Positions 47,972 to 57,020 of a DNA stretch of 64,000 nucleotides are shown in pieces. Made by a program: the position numbers and the translations under genes. This DNA comes from Salipiger pentaromativorans (lineage in GTDB: Bacteria; Pseudomonadota; Alphaproteobacteria; Rhodobacterales; Rhodobacteraceae). How positions within the stretch are numbered: the stretch's first letter is position 1; each line of letters begins with the position of its first letter. Location of the stretch: the NCBI RefSeq assembly GCF_024721115.1, contig NZ_JAMDHK010000017.1, forward strand, positions 49,678-113,677, read 5' to 3'. Below the pieces are notes generated by a model. It worked only from the letters and a program-made list of their open reading frames with translations. It had not been told where the DNA came from and did not search any database.

Positions 47972-49224
47972 CCTCCTCCGGCGGTGGCTTTCTCCCGTGC
48001 GGCGGCAAGCGCGCGCACCGGCTGCGCGGCGGTCACCTCGTGGCGTTCCGCGTAGCGGTCGTGATATTTCTCCACGCGGGCGAGATCGTAAAGGTAATTG
48101 ACCATCACCCCGGCCGATTGCCGCAGCCCGTTCTCGGAGACATCCGCATCGGGATGCACCGCCTGGATCATTGCGCCATTGCCGAGGTGGAACCGGGTCA
48201 CCGGGTCCACCGGCTGTCCGTCGGGGCGTTTGGCCTGAAGCAGATAATGCGCCGCGAGCGCGGTCATCGCCTTGGAATCCCGGGGGTCGTAGGCGATCTC
48301 CTGCGCCTCGAGCCAGCGGACCAGACCGGGGACGGGCGAGAGCGTGACAAAGGTCTTGAGCCCCGGCAGCTCGGTCGCCAGATCCGAGACCACCTGCTTG
48401 ATCAGAGAATTGCCGAAGGAGATGCCGGCGAGCCCCGGCTGGCAGTTCGAGATCGAATAGAACACTGCGGTGTCGGCCTCATCCGCCGCCATCGGAGCGC
48501 GGTCCTCGGCCAGCAGCGCCTGAATCGAGCCGGGAATGCCCTTGGTCAGCGCCACCTCGACGAAGATCAGCGGCTCGTCCGGCATCGCGGGGTGGAAAAA
48601 GGCAAAGCAGCGCCGGTCCTCGGGGACGAGGCGGCGGCGCAGATCGTCCCAGCTATGGATCGTGTGCACCGCCTCATAGGCGATGATCTTTTCCAGGATA
48701 TGCGCGGGGCTTTCCCAACTGATCGGGCGCAGCACCAGAAAGCCGCGGTTGAACCAGGCGCGGAACAGGTGCCGGAAATCCAGATCGAGCGCCTGCAACG
48801 CGGGTTCGGTCCGGCCCATGCGCCGCAGGTCGTCGCGCATCTGCACCAGATGTTCGGTGGCGCCGGGCACCTGGTTGAGACGGCGGATCAGCTCTTGCCG
48901 GGGCGGTTCGCAGGCGGCGGTGAAGGCGCGATAGCTGTTCCCCGAGGGCTCGGCGTCATAGGCATCAAGCGCCGCACGCAGCGCGCCGGCATCCAGCCCG
49001 AGCGCCTCGGCGATGTGGCGGAAGAAGGCCAGCCGCGCCGCGTCGTCCATCTCGGCATAGCGCTGAAGGATGCGCCGGGCGAGCGCCAGAGCGGCGGTTT
49101 CCGAGGTCGCGGCCATCAGATCGGCGATCAGCGCCTCGGTGCTGCGTGGGTCGCGGCGCAGGATCGGTCCGATCCGGGCGCGGCGTTCGAAAACGGTGGC
49201 AAGCAGGTCTGCGAGCAGGGTCAT
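47968..49224 (-). CDS. Malonyl-CoA decarboxylase
   Basis: A 418-residue MLYCD/MatA-type enzyme that releases CO2 from malonyl-CoA to give acetyl-CoA. An all-helical N-terminal domain is followed by the GNAT-like catalytic domain (RRCFAFFHPAMPDEPLIFVE, TAVFYSISNCQPGLAGISFG, FHLGNGAMIQAVHP). ATG 49224 is chosen with AGGAGG upstream. It forms a two-gene malonate-use operon with matB (malonate to malonyl-CoA to acetyl-CoA). The convergent CoA-transferase could recycle the product. Confidence 0.93.
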   Translation of the reverse strand: MTLLADLLATVFERRARIGPILRRDPRSTEALIADLMAATSETAALALARRILQRYAEMDDAARLAFFRHIAEALGLDAGALRAALDAYDAEPSGNSYRAFTAACEPPRQELIRRLNQVPGATEHLVQMRDDLRRMGRTEPALQALDLDFRHLFRAWFNRGFLVLRPISWESPAHILEKIIAYEAVHTIHSWDDLRRRLVPEDRRCFAFFHPAMPDEPLIFVEVALTKGIPGSIQALLAEDRAPMAADEADTAVFYSISNCQPGLAGISFGNSLIKQVVSDLATELPGLKTFVTLSPVPGLVRWLEAQEIAYDPRDSKAMTALAAHYLLQAKRPDGQPVDPVTRFHLGNGAMIQAVHPDADVSENGLRQSAGVMVNYLYDLARVEKYHDRYAERHEVTAAQPVRALAAAREKATAGGG

Positions 49225-49397
49225 GGGTCCGGCCTCCTGAAACGGTCCGGCGCCCCGCGGCCAAAGGGCGGCGGGGCCGGGGCAGAGTGGAGCGCGCAGA
49301 GAGGCTGCCCCCGCGCGTCGCGCCAAGGGTCGGCCTCTGAGGTCGGGAAATCAAGCCACTCGCGGAGATGTCCGGGATGCGTTCGGCGCCTCGCCGC

Positions 49398-50165
49398 TCA
49401 GGCGGCGATTTCGACGCCTGCCGCCGCGATCTGCCGGGCCAGGGATTTCGGATAGCGGATGAAGAGGATCGCCGGGTTGCAGATGTCTTCGCGGGCGAGC
49501 GTGTCGGCCAGAGCGCCCAGCGTGGTGGACACATGGCGTTCGCGCGGGGTGCTGACGGCGGCGACGATCTCGACCGGGCAGGCGCCGGGCGCGCCCGCCT
49601 CCAGCAGATCGGCCTGCACCTGCGCCGCGCGCTCCACCGCCATGTAAAACGCCATGGACGTGCCGGGATGCGCCAGCCGCGCGCGGTCGGGGGCTGCGTC
49701 GCCCGGCTTGCAGGTGCCGGTGGTCAGCGCGAAAGTGTCGGTCTCGCCGCGTTCGGTCAGCGGCACGCAAATCGCGGCGGCGGCGGCGGAGGCGGCGGTG
49801 ATGCCGGGCACGATCTCGACCTCGACCCCGGCGGCGCGGGCGGCGGCGATCTCTTCGCTGGCGCGGCCAAAGATCGACGGGTCGCCGGATTTCAGCCGCA
49901 CCACGCGCAGCCCCAGCTTGGCCTTGGCGACGATCAGCCGGTCGATGCGGCCCTGCGGCCAGGCGCAGCGGCCCACCTCCTTGCCGACATAGATCCGCTC
50001 GGTCTGCGGGCGGGCCAGCTCCATGATCTCGGGATCGACCAGTCGGTCGTAAAGCAGCACATCGGCCTGCTGGATACGCTCGAGCGCGCGCAGGGTCAGA
50101 AGGTCGCGGGCGCCGGGGCCGGCGCCGACAAGGGCGATATGGCCTTTTTTCTGCGGTTGGGTCAT
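49398..50165 (-). CDS. cobA: Uroporphyrinogen-III C-methyltransferase
   Basis: A 255-residue SAM-dependent enzyme that makes precorrin-2, the shared precursor of siroheme and cobalamin. SUMT motifs are LVGAGPGARDLLTLRAL near the start, DVLLYDRLV, VVRLKSGDPSIFGRASEE and the PGITAASAAAA loop. It stands alone, without cob or cys genes next to it, so siroheme or B12 use cannot be told apart. A hairpin-rich leader precedes it. Confidence 0.94.
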   Translation of the reverse strand: MTQPQKKGHIALVGAGPGARDLLTLRALERIQQADVLLYDRLVDPEIMELARPQTERIYVGKEVGRCAWPQGRIDRLIVAKAKLGLRVVRLKSGDPSIFGRASEEIAAARAAGVEVEIVPGITAASAAAAAICVPLTERGETDTFALTTGTCKPGDAAPDRARLAHPGTSMAFYMAVERAAQVQADLLEAGAPGACPVEIVAAVSTPRERHVSTTLGALADTLAREDICNPAILFIRYPKSLARQIAAAGVEIAA

Positions 50166-50180
50166 CTGGGTCTCTCCGTG

Positions 50181-50291
50181 CGAAAAACAAAAAAAGCCGC
50201 CGATACGCCGCGTGGATGGGTGCGACGGATCGAGCAGCTTTGCTCATCGGTCCCGGACATTCGGGAGACTCATACGGCGCCGTTGCCGTAT
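50181..50291 (-). promoter_or_regulatory. Structured 5' leader of cobA
   Basis: Three perfect hairpins in the minus-strand leader: ATACGGC/GCCGTAT (50272-50291), TCCCG/CGGGA (50261-50276 region) and GAGCA/TGCTC (50232-50245). They are followed by a GC-rich segment and a seven-T run (plus-strand A at 50189-50195) about 25 bases before the ribosome site. The order suggests an attenuator or riboswitch-like control element. No cobalamin-riboswitch core was seen. The rest of 50292-50534 holds a small TCCCG-TT-CGGGA hairpin and no gene. Confidence 0.4.
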
Positions 50292-50534
50292 TGCGTGATC
50301 TAAAGCCGCGCCGGGGGGCGTCTGGCAAATGTTTTCTGGTGCAGGGGGGCGATTTTCATCCCGTTCGGGAAATGCTGCGTCTGAGGTGAATGTTTTTTGT
50401 GCAGACCGGGCCTCGGGACCAGGGATGTAGATGTCTTCGGTTGCAAAGATGTCCAGGAGGCCGGATAGGCGGTTTCAGAGACTTGCGGTATCCGCCGTGG
50501 CGCGCAGGGCATGTCCCGGAATGAAGGAATTGCG

Positions 50535-50999
50535 ATGGAAGTGGAGGGTTTGCGGTTCGAGGGCGCGTTCGAGAGCGATGCGACGGCCCTTGCGGAGCTC
50601 CGCGTCGAGGCAATGCGCCCCAGCCTGCAGGCGCTGGGCCGGTTCGACCCGGACCGCGCCCGGAACCGGTTTCTCGACGGGTTCACGCCAGCGGACACAA
50701 CCCTTGTCTATGTGGGGCCGGAGATGGCGGGGTTTTTCGTCCTGCGCAGGCGCCCAGACCACCTCTATCTCGATCACCTCTACATGCGCGCGGCGTTTCA
50801 GGGGCGGCGCATCGGTGGCCGGATTGTCGCCGCGCTTCAGGACGAGGCACGGCGCGCCGCGCTGCCCATCCGCCTGCTGGCGCTCAAACGCAGCCCGGCC
50901 AACGCCTTCTATTGCGCCTGCGGGTTTGCGCTCGTCTCCGAGGACGGCTTCGACAATACCTATGAATGGCGTGCCACGCCCTCCCGCCAGACGGGGTGA
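50535..50999 (+). CDS. GNAT-family N-acetyltransferase
   Basis: A 154-residue acetyltransferase of the GNAT fold. DHLYLDHLYMRAAFQGRRIG, followed by GRIVAAL, is the acetyl-CoA binding strand-loop-helix (RxxGxG-like), and ANAFYCACGFALVSEDGF is the C-terminal motif B. The acceptor is unknown. ATG 50535 follows AAGGAA at good spacing. An in-frame ATG at 50511 would add eight residues. It is convergent with the phosphatase gene and eight bases from its end. Confidence 0.85.
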   Translation: MEVEGLRFEGAFESDATALAELRVEAMRPSLQALGRFDPDRARNRFLDGFTPADTTLVYVGPEMAGFFVLRRRPDHLYLDHLYMRAAFQGRRIGGRIVAALQDEARRAALPIRLLALKRSPANAFYCACGFALVSEDGFDNTYEWRATPSRQTG

Positions 51000-51007
51000 C
51001 GACGGGC

Positions 51008-51505
51008 CTAACCTGTCGCGGGCCCGTAGTGCCGGCGCTCCACCGTGACGCGGCCCTCGGCATCGCTGCGGATGAAGGTCAGATCGCCATAGTTCAGCGG
51101 CACCTCTCCCGGCAGCGCGAGGGTTTCCCAGATCTCCGCCAGATTGCCCTTGTTGCCGACCCAGAGCACCGGGCCGCCCGCTGCTGCCGCGGCCAGCGCC
51201 GCGGTGGGCGTCTCCTGCGGGATGCGGGTCACCGTCAGCCCGCGCGCCCCGGCCAGCGGCGCGGCAGTGTCGAGGTTGCGCTGGATGCCGGGGCTGTAGA
51301 TCGCGTCGAGCGGCTGCCCCTCCAGCGCGCGCACCAGTGCCCGTGCCCGCGTGCGCCCGGTGGCGTTCAGCATCTCGTCCGAGCCCGAGCGGTCGCCGTG
51401 GCGGGTGAGGATCAGTGTCGATCCGGGGGCGAGCCGCACAGGCCCGGAGGCCGTGCAGGATGCCAGCAGCGCGGCGCTGCCCAGCAGAAGAAATCGTCTG
51501 TTCAT
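51008..51505 (-). CDS. Lipoprotein with histidine-phosphatase domain
   Basis: A 165-residue protein. The N-terminus RRFLLLGSAALLASC is a type II signal with lipobox LASC (Cys near 17), so it should be an anchored lipoprotein. The mature part has ILTRHGDRS with the catalytic RHG motif of the histidine phosphatase superfamily and a second Arg in YSPGIQRNLDTA. The substrate is unknown. GGGAGGG precedes the ATG at 51505. Confidence 0.85.
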   Translation of the reverse strand: MNRRFLLLGSAALLASCTASGPVRLAPGSTLILTRHGDRSGSDEMLNATGRTRARALVRALEGQPLDAIYSPGIQRNLDTAAPLAGARGLTVTRIPQETPTAALAAAAAGGPVLWVGNKGNLAEIWETLALPGEVPLNYGDLTFIRSDAEGRVTVERRHYGPATG

Positions 51506-51563
51506 ATGTCCCTCCCTGGTCTGACCCCGTCGCGCGGGGCCTTCCCTTAAGGAAACCGCAGAT

Positions 51564-51587
51564 CTCTTCACTTTTCCAGAAATACTC
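51564..51587 (-). repeat. Partial copy D of the intergenic repeat
   Basis: On the minus strand GAGTATTTCTGGAAAAGTGA resembles the GTATTT-NNN-GGAAAG-GAAGA half of copies A and C. It lies just past the ileS terminator. Confidence 0.4.
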
Positions 51588-51590
51588 AAA

Positions 51591-51620
51591 GAAAAACGCC
51601 CCGCCGGTCGGGCGGGGCGT
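51591..51620 (-). terminator. Intrinsic terminator of ileS
   Basis: On the minus strand ACGCCCCGCC and GGCGGGGCGT form a perfect 10-bp stem with a five-base loop, followed by TTTTT, 14 bases after the ileS stop. Confidence 0.9.
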
Positions 51621-51633
51621 CGGAGTTCACCGT

Positions 51634-54543
51634 TCAGAGCGCCGCGTCGCAGCGCGCGCAGGTGGCCGGGTGGGCATGGCTGCCCACATCCGGCAGGATC
51701 TTCCAGCAGCGCTGGCATTTCCCGCCGTCGGCCTTTTCAAAGACCACGCCGACGCCCGGCACCTCCGCCATGCGGAAGGCCTCCTGCGGCGCCGGATCGG
51801 CGGTCAGCGTGATGGCGGAGGTGATGCAGATGTCGTCGAAGGCGACGGTCTTCAGCGCCTCCAGCATCCCGGCATCTTCCACATGCACCACCGGAGCCGC
51901 CTCCAGCGAAGCGCCGATCACCTTGTCGGTGCGCTGGATCTCCAGCGCGGCGGTCACCGCGCGGCGGGCGGCGCGGACCTGCGCCCATTTCGCCGCCAGC
52001 GCCTCGTCGCGCCAGCTTTCCGGCGTCTCGGGGAAGTCCTGCAGGTGCACGGAGCTTTCCTCGCCGGGGAAACGGTCGAGCCAGACATCCTCCATGGTGA
52101 AGACCAGCACCGGCGCCAGCCAGGTGGTGAGCCGGTGGAAGAGCAGGTCCATCACCGTGCGGGCGGCCTTGCGGCGCGCGGTGTCGCCGTCGCAGTAAAG
52201 CGCGTCCTTGCGGATGTCGAAATAGAAGGCCGAGAGATCCACGGTGCAGAAGGTAAAGACCGACTGGAACACCGACTGGAAATCGAAGCTGCGATAGCCC
52301 TCGCGTACCTTCTCGTCCAGTTCGGCCAGACGGTGCAGCACCCAGCGCTCCAGCTCGGGCATGTCGGCGGCATCCACCCGGTCGGCCTCGGTGAAATGGC
52401 CCAGAGCGCCCAGCAGGAAGCGCATGGTGTTGCGCAGCCGGCGATAGCTGTCGGCCACGCCTTTCAGGATCTCCGGCCCGATGCGCTGGTCGGCGGTGTA
52501 ATCGGTCTGTGCCACCCAGAGCCGCAGGATGTCTGCGCCGTATTGCTTGACCACCTCTTCGGGCACGATGGTGTTGCCGAGCGATTTGGACATCTTGTTG
52601 CCCTTCTCGTCCAGCGTGAACCCGTGGGTCACCACGTTGCGATAGGGCGCGCGGCCGATGGTGCCGCAGGCCTGAAGCATGGAGGAATGGAACCAGCCGC
52701 GGTGCTGGTCGGTGCCTTCCATATAGACATCGGCGATGCCGTCGGCGGTGCCGTCGGCGCGGTCGCGCAGCACGAAGGCATGGGTCGAGCCGGAGTCGAA
52801 CCACACGTCGAGCACGTCGAACACCTGTTCCCACTCCTCGGCGTCATAGCCATTGCCTAGGAACCGCTCCTTGGCGCCCTCGGCATACCAGCAATCGGCG
52901 CCCTCGGCCTCGAAGGCCTCGGCGATGCGGGCGTTGACGGCGGGATCGCGCAGCAGGAACTCCGGGTCGGTGGGCAGCGCGCCTTTCTTCACGAAGCAGG
53001 TCAGCGGCACACCCCAGGCACGCTGGCGCGACAGCACCCAGTCGGGGCGGGTCTCGATCATCGAATAGAGACGGTTGCGCCCGGTCTGCGGGGTGAATTT
53101 CACCAGCTGGTCGATGGAGGTCAGCGCGCGTTCGCGGATCGTGGTGCCGTAGTCGTCCTGACCGTCGCCGACCTTGCGGTCGATCGAGGCGAACCATTGC
53201 GGCGTGTTGCGGTAGATGACCGGCGCCTTCGACCGCCAGCTATGCGGATAGCTGTGCTTGATCTTGCCGCGTGCCAGCAGCCCGCCGACCTCGGCCAGCT
53301 TGTCGATGACCGCCTTGTTGGCGTCGCCCTCCTTGCCGTTGGGCTTGAGGATCATCTTGCCGCCGAAGAACGGCAGGTCGGCGCGGAAGGAGCCGTCTTC
53401 CATCACGTTATAGGTGATGACCTGTTCGAGCATGCCCAGATCGCGGTAAAGCTCGAATTCCTCCATCCCGTGCGAGGGCGCGCAATGGACAAAGCCGGTG
53501 CCCTCGGTGTCGGTCACGAAATCGGCGGCGCGGAAATCGCGCAGACCGTCCCATTCGCCATGGCCGCCCTCGACACCCTTCAGCGGGTGGGTCAGCGCCA
53601 GCGGCGCCAGCTCCGACACCGGCACATCGCGCAGGCGGGTGTACATGGAATCGTCGAGCCGTGCGCGGGTCATCACATCGCCCGCCACGTTGTCGGCAAG
53701 GATGTAGCGGTCGCCGACATTGGCCCAGCTCTGTTCGGGCGTTCCGGTCACCTCGTAGAGCCCGTAGGCGATGTCCTCGCCATAAACCACGGCCTTGTTC
53801 GACGGCATGGTCCAGGGGGTGGTGGTCCAGATCACCACATAGGCCCCGGCAAGATCGCTGTCGGCGGGTTCGGCCACCTTGAACTTCACCCAGATGGTGA
53901 AGCTTTCCTTGTCGTGATACTCGACCTCGGCCTCGGCCAGCGCGGTTTGTTCCACCGGCGACCACATCACCGGCTTCGAGCCCTGATAGAGCGTGCCGGT
54001 CATCAGGAACTTCATGAATTCCTCTGCGATCACCCGCTCGGCGTGGAAATCCATCGTCAGATAGGGATCGGCCCAGTTGCCGGTGATGCCCAGGCGCTTG
54101 AACTCCTCACGCTGGATGTCGACCCAACCCTCGGCGAATTTCCGGCATTCCTGACGGAAGTCGATGACCGGCACCTCGTCCTTGTTCTTGCCCTTGGCGC
54201 GGTACTGTTCCTCGATCTTCCATTCGATGGGCAGCCCGTGGCAGTCCCAGCCGGGCACATAACGTGCCTCGTGCCCCATCATCTGGTGCGAGCGCACGAT
54301 CATGTCCTTGATCGTCTTGTTCAGGGCGTGGCCGATATGCAGGTGGCCGTTGGCATAGGGCGGGCCGTCGTGCAGGGTAAAGGGCGGGCGGTCTGCGGCG
54401 GTGGCGCGCAGGCGGTCATAGATGCCGATCTTCTCCCAGCGGTCGAGCCATTCCGGCTCGCGCTTGGGCAGTCCCGCGCGCATCGGGAAATCGGTTTTCG
54501 GAAGGTTCAGCGTGTCCTTGTAGTCAGGCGTTTCGGCGCACAT
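51634..54543 (-). CDS. ileS: Isoleucyl-tRNA synthetase
   Basis: A 969-residue class I synthetase that charges tRNA-Ile and edits valine. The HIGH-type motif PYANGHLHIGHALN is near residue 58, the editing domain follows (VIWTTTPWTMPSNKAV), KMSKS is present as DEKGNKMSKSLGNT, and the C-terminal zinc finger has CQRCWK and CARCD. The length and zinc finger mark it as the usual bacterial type (mupirocin-sensitive class). It ends at a strong terminator. Confidence 0.97.
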   Translation of the reverse strand: MCAETPDYKDTLNLPKTDFPMRAGLPKREPEWLDRWEKIGIYDRLRATAADRPPFTLHDGPPYANGHLHIGHALNKTIKDMIVRSHQMMGHEARYVPGWDCHGLPIEWKIEEQYRAKGKNKDEVPVIDFRQECRKFAEGWVDIQREEFKRLGITGNWADPYLTMDFHAERVIAEEFMKFLMTGTLYQGSKPVMWSPVEQTALAEAEVEYHDKESFTIWVKFKVAEPADSDLAGAYVVIWTTTPWTMPSNKAVVYGEDIAYGLYEVTGTPEQSWANVGDRYILADNVAGDVMTRARLDDSMYTRLRDVPVSELAPLALTHPLKGVEGGHGEWDGLRDFRAADFVTDTEGTGFVHCAPSHGMEEFELYRDLGMLEQVITYNVMEDGSFRADLPFFGGKMILKPNGKEGDANKAVIDKLAEVGGLLARGKIKHSYPHSWRSKAPVIYRNTPQWFASIDRKVGDGQDDYGTTIRERALTSIDQLVKFTPQTGRNRLYSMIETRPDWVLSRQRAWGVPLTCFVKKGALPTDPEFLLRDPAVNARIAEAFEAEGADCWYAEGAKERFLGNGYDAEEWEQVFDVLDVWFDSGSTHAFVLRDRADGTADGIADVYMEGTDQHRGWFHSSMLQACGTIGRAPYRNVVTHGFTLDEKGNKMSKSLGNTIVPEEVVKQYGADILRLWVAQTDYTADQRIGPEILKGVADSYRRLRNTMRFLLGALGHFTEADRVDAADMPELERWVLHRLAELDEKVREGYRSFDFQSVFQSVFTFCTVDLSAFYFDIRKDALYCDGDTARRKAARTVMDLLFHRLTTWLAPVLVFTMEDVWLDRFPGEESSVHLQDFPETPESWRDEALAAKWAQVRAARRAVTAALEIQRTDKVIGASLEAAPVVHVEDAGMLEALKTVAFDDICITSAITLTADPAPQEAFRMAEVPGVGVVFEKADGGKCQRCWKILPDVGSHAHPATCARCDAAL

Positions 54544-54933
54544 GATCTGCGGTCCCGGTTCTTGAGAAATTGGGGGAAACTCTGGTCGGCGCGAGGGTCC
54601 ATACGCCTTGTCCCGGCGGCTCTGCGGTTTAGAGCGCCGGGCATATAATTCGAATGACGATCTCGAAACGGCCCATCATGAGCGGCGTTATAGGCAAGCG
54701 ACTCGCGATGGTCCAGTGCCCGCGCGCGGTGGCGGAAATCCACCGCCCGGACGGTCGCGGCGGCCGGGTGTTGCCGGGGCGCCATGGTCGGCGGCGGGAA
54801 CCGGCGCAGGCGGGGGCGCCTTTGAGCAATCCGCCGCCTGTGCGTGGGCCGGATGCATTCGGCAAGAGACAAGATCCCGAAAAAGGCGCAGAGCAAGGCT
54901 GCTTTCTGCCTTCTCTCTCTCCCGGGTGCTGCC
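54544..54933. other. Gene-free region upstream of ileS with a strong hairpin
   Basis: 390 bases between ileS and the next possible gene. CCCGGCG-G-CTCT (54612-54623) pairs with AGAG-CGCCGGG (54631-54641) as an 11-bp stem with one bulged G, in the expected ileS leader. TATAAT occurs at 54644-54649 on the plus strand without a good -35. Otherwise nothing was recognised; the long open frames here are GC artefacts. Confidence 0.5.
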
Positions 54934-55143
54934 ATGACCCAATGCCACGACGATCTTTCCTCCTCGGCCCCGCTTGGCGCCGAACCGGCATCCGCCGCCG
55001 AGTGGCGCGCGCTCGACCGGGCGGCCGGGGTGGTGCTTTTCGTGCTGGTGGGGCTGGGCGCGCTCGTGGTGTTCGACGCGGTGACGGCCTCGGGGGATGT
55101 GCTGTCGGTGCCGTCCGAGGCCGCGCAGGCCGCGCCCGGATAG
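54934..55143 (+). CDS. Possible small single-pass membrane protein
   Basis: A 69-residue candidate. Charged residues 1-30 are followed by one hydrophobic helix (AAGVVLFVLVGLGALVVFDA) and a short polar tail. There is no strong ribosome site and no recognised family, so the call rests on the coherent membrane segment, the ATG and its isolated position between ileS and the convergent vit1-type gene. Confidence 0.4.
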   Translation: MTQCHDDLSSSAPLGAEPASAAEWRALDRAAGVVLFVLVGLGALVVFDAVTASGDVLSVPSEAAQAAPG

Positions 55144-55172
55144 AGGTGCGGGACCCTGCGGGCCCGCAGGGA

Positions 55173-55865
55173 TCACAGGGAGAACAGGCTTCCCACCGCA
55201 TAGGCGATGCCCGCCGCCACCCCGCCGATCAGCAGGGTCTCCAGCCCCGAGCGCCACCAGGGCGACAGCGACCAGCGGCTCTTGTAGGCGCCGATGGCGA
55301 AGAAGGTGGTGAGGGTCAGCAGGGTCGCGACCTCGAAGGCGCTGGGGAACGAGAGCAGAAAGGGCAGAAGCGGCACCATGCCGGCGACGAGAAACGCCGC
55401 GAAGGTGGCGAGCGCCGCCTTCATCGGATGCGGATCGACCGAGGACAGACCGTAGCTGCCGTCGAGGATCAGCGCCAGAGCCTGCGGCGGATCGCCGGCG
55501 ATCTCGTCCGCGGCGCGGTCGAGAATGCCGTCCGACAGCCCCTTGGCGGCGAGGATGCCGCGCAGTTCGGCGCGGGTGCCCTCGGGGTCGCGGGCCAGCC
55601 GCGCGGTCTCGAGCCGGCGCAGACGGTTGAGATCGTCGAGTTCGGCCTTGGTGCCGGAGTAGTTCCCGGCGGCCATGGAAAACCCGTCGGCCAGCACATT
55701 GGCGAATCCGAGCGCCAGAATGACGAAGGGCGACAGCCCGGCGCCGGCCACGCCCGCGACGATGGCGAAGGTGGTGACCGAGCCGTCGATGGCCCCGTAG
55801 ACGATGTCGCGCAGATGGCCGTGGCCGTTGGCGCGCCGGAGGGGGGCTTGGCTGGCATCGGACAT
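55173..55865 (-). CDS. VIT1/CCC1-family iron/manganese transporter
   Basis: A 230-residue membrane protein of the VIT1/CCC1 (DUF125) family, which moves Fe2+ or Mn2+ out of the cytoplasm. The signature DIVYGAIDGSVTTFAIVAGV, followed by AGAGLS, covers helix 1. NVLADGFSMAAGNYSGTKAE covers helix 2, then a cytoplasmic metal-binding loop with conserved acidic residues, then the last three helices. No ferritin-like extension is present. It is a single-gene unit. Confidence 0.92.
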   Translation of the reverse strand: MSDASQAPLRRANGHGHLRDIVYGAIDGSVTTFAIVAGVAGAGLSPFVILALGFANVLADGFSMAAGNYSGTKAELDDLNRLRRLETARLARDPEGTRAELRGILAAKGLSDGILDRAADEIAGDPPQALALILDGSYGLSSVDPHPMKAALATFAAFLVAGMVPLLPFLLSFPSAFEVATLLTLTTFFAIGAYKSRWSLSPWWRSGLETLLIGGVAAGIAYAVGSLFSL

Positions 55866-55994
55866 GGCTGGCCTCGGTGCAGAGCGGGGGCCGCAGGCGC
55901 ATCCTGCGGCGGGAATCGGGTTCCGGACCGTTTTACGCGGGGACGCGCCCGGAGGCGATTCCGATCCTGCCGAGATACGGGGCCGGAGGTCGGG

Positions 55995-57020
55995 TCAGTC
56001 CCTGGTCTCGCCCTTGATGAGCCCGGTGAGAGCGGTGCGGATGATCGCCCGCACCGAGGGGCGCTTGCTGCGGGTGAAGGGCAGCGGGCGGCAGACCTCG
56101 ATGGCGGCGACCCCCACCCGTGCGGTGAGCGCGCCGTTCACCAGCCCTTCGCCGAAGCGGCGGGAAAGTTTGGCGAGGATGCCGCCGCCGAGGATCGGCT
56201 CCAGCATGTCGTCGCCCACCGCCACGGCGCCGGTGGCGACCAGATGGGACATGACCGCGCGGGTCAGCCGCCAGCCGCCCAGCGTGCCCGAGCGGCCGCC
56301 GTAGATTTCGGCGATGCGCCGGATCATCCGCAGGTTGGCCCCGAGGGCCGTGACGACATCCGCCAGCGCCAGCGGCACCAGCGCGGTGACGGTTGCGACC
56401 TGCCGGGCCGAGGCTTCGACCTCGCGCCGGGCGGCGGCGTCGAGCGGCGCCAGAAGCTCGCTCTCGGCCAGACCCAGCAGGCCCGAGGCGTCGAAGATCT
56501 CGTCCTGCCGCTCGCGAATCCGGTCGCGGCCCCAGCGGGTGTCGTCGCGGCCGGCGTAAAGCGCCGTCAGCTTGCCGACGACGCTGCGCGCGGCGTTCAG
56601 ATCCTCGTCGGCCAGCGCCGCATCGGCGGCGCGGTGCAGCGTGTCGAGGCGCGTGAGGCGCGAGATTGCCGCAAGTTCCTTGAGCACGATCAACAGCACC
56701 ACGATCACGAAGAGCGCGATCAGCGCGGTGACCACATAGCCCAGGAGCGGCACGGAGACGACAAGATCGGTGACGAAGCGCCAGGCGGCGATCGAGACCA
56801 GCGTGGTGACAAGCCCGCCGAGCAGCGCCCAGAACCAGCGGGCGAGGCGCGAGGGGCGGCGCGCGGCCAGGGCGGCGGCGGTCGCCATGGCGCGGCCCTC
56901 GGGCAGCGTGGGCGCCGGCTCCGGTTCCGGGACCGGCGGCGCTTCGGCGGGAGCGGCGGGGGCGGTGCCCTCGTCGAGCTCGATCAGCACCGGGCCGGTC
57001 TTGTCCTTGCGGTCGCTCAT
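55995..57020 (-). CDS. ycjF: YcjF/DUF697-family membrane protein (TIGR01620 type)
   Basis: A 341-residue inner-membrane protein. The N-terminus is Pro/Ala/Glu-rich and disordered (APAAPAEAPPVPEPEPAPTL). Two membrane helices follow (LLGGLVTTLVSIAAWRFVTD and YVVTALIALFVIVVLLIVLK). The C-terminal DUF697 domain has VTALVPLALADVVTALGANL. YcjF is the usual partner of the YcjX nucleotide-binding protein. Both are induced under envelope stress in E. coli. ATG overlaps the GNAT stop in ATGA. Confidence 0.88.
   Translation of the reverse strand: MSDRKDKTGPVLIELDEGTAPAAPAEAPPVPEPEPAPTLPEGRAMATAAALAARRPSRLARWFWALLGGLVTTLVSIAAWRFVTDLVVSVPLLGYVVTALIALFVIVVLLIVLKELAAISRLTRLDTLHRAADAALADEDLNAARSVVGKLTALYAGRDDTRWGRDRIRERQDEIFDASGLLGLAESELLAPLDAAARREVEASARQVATVTALVPLALADVVTALGANLRMIRRIAEIYGGRSGTLGGWRLTRAVMSHLVATGAVAVGDDMLEPILGGGILAKLSRRFGEGLVNGALTARVGVAAIEVCRPLPFTRSKRPSVRAIIRTALTGLIKGETRD

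Noticed and set aside
49351..50328. 325-codon minus-strand frame overlapping cobA, starting in its leader
   Set aside because: It is Arg/Pro-rich and in a different frame from the clear SUMT motifs. No short leader peptide stop exists in it.
50166..50330. Cobalamin riboswitch before cobA
   Set aside because: The leader is too short and lacks the conserved B12-box core. Only simple hairpins are seen.
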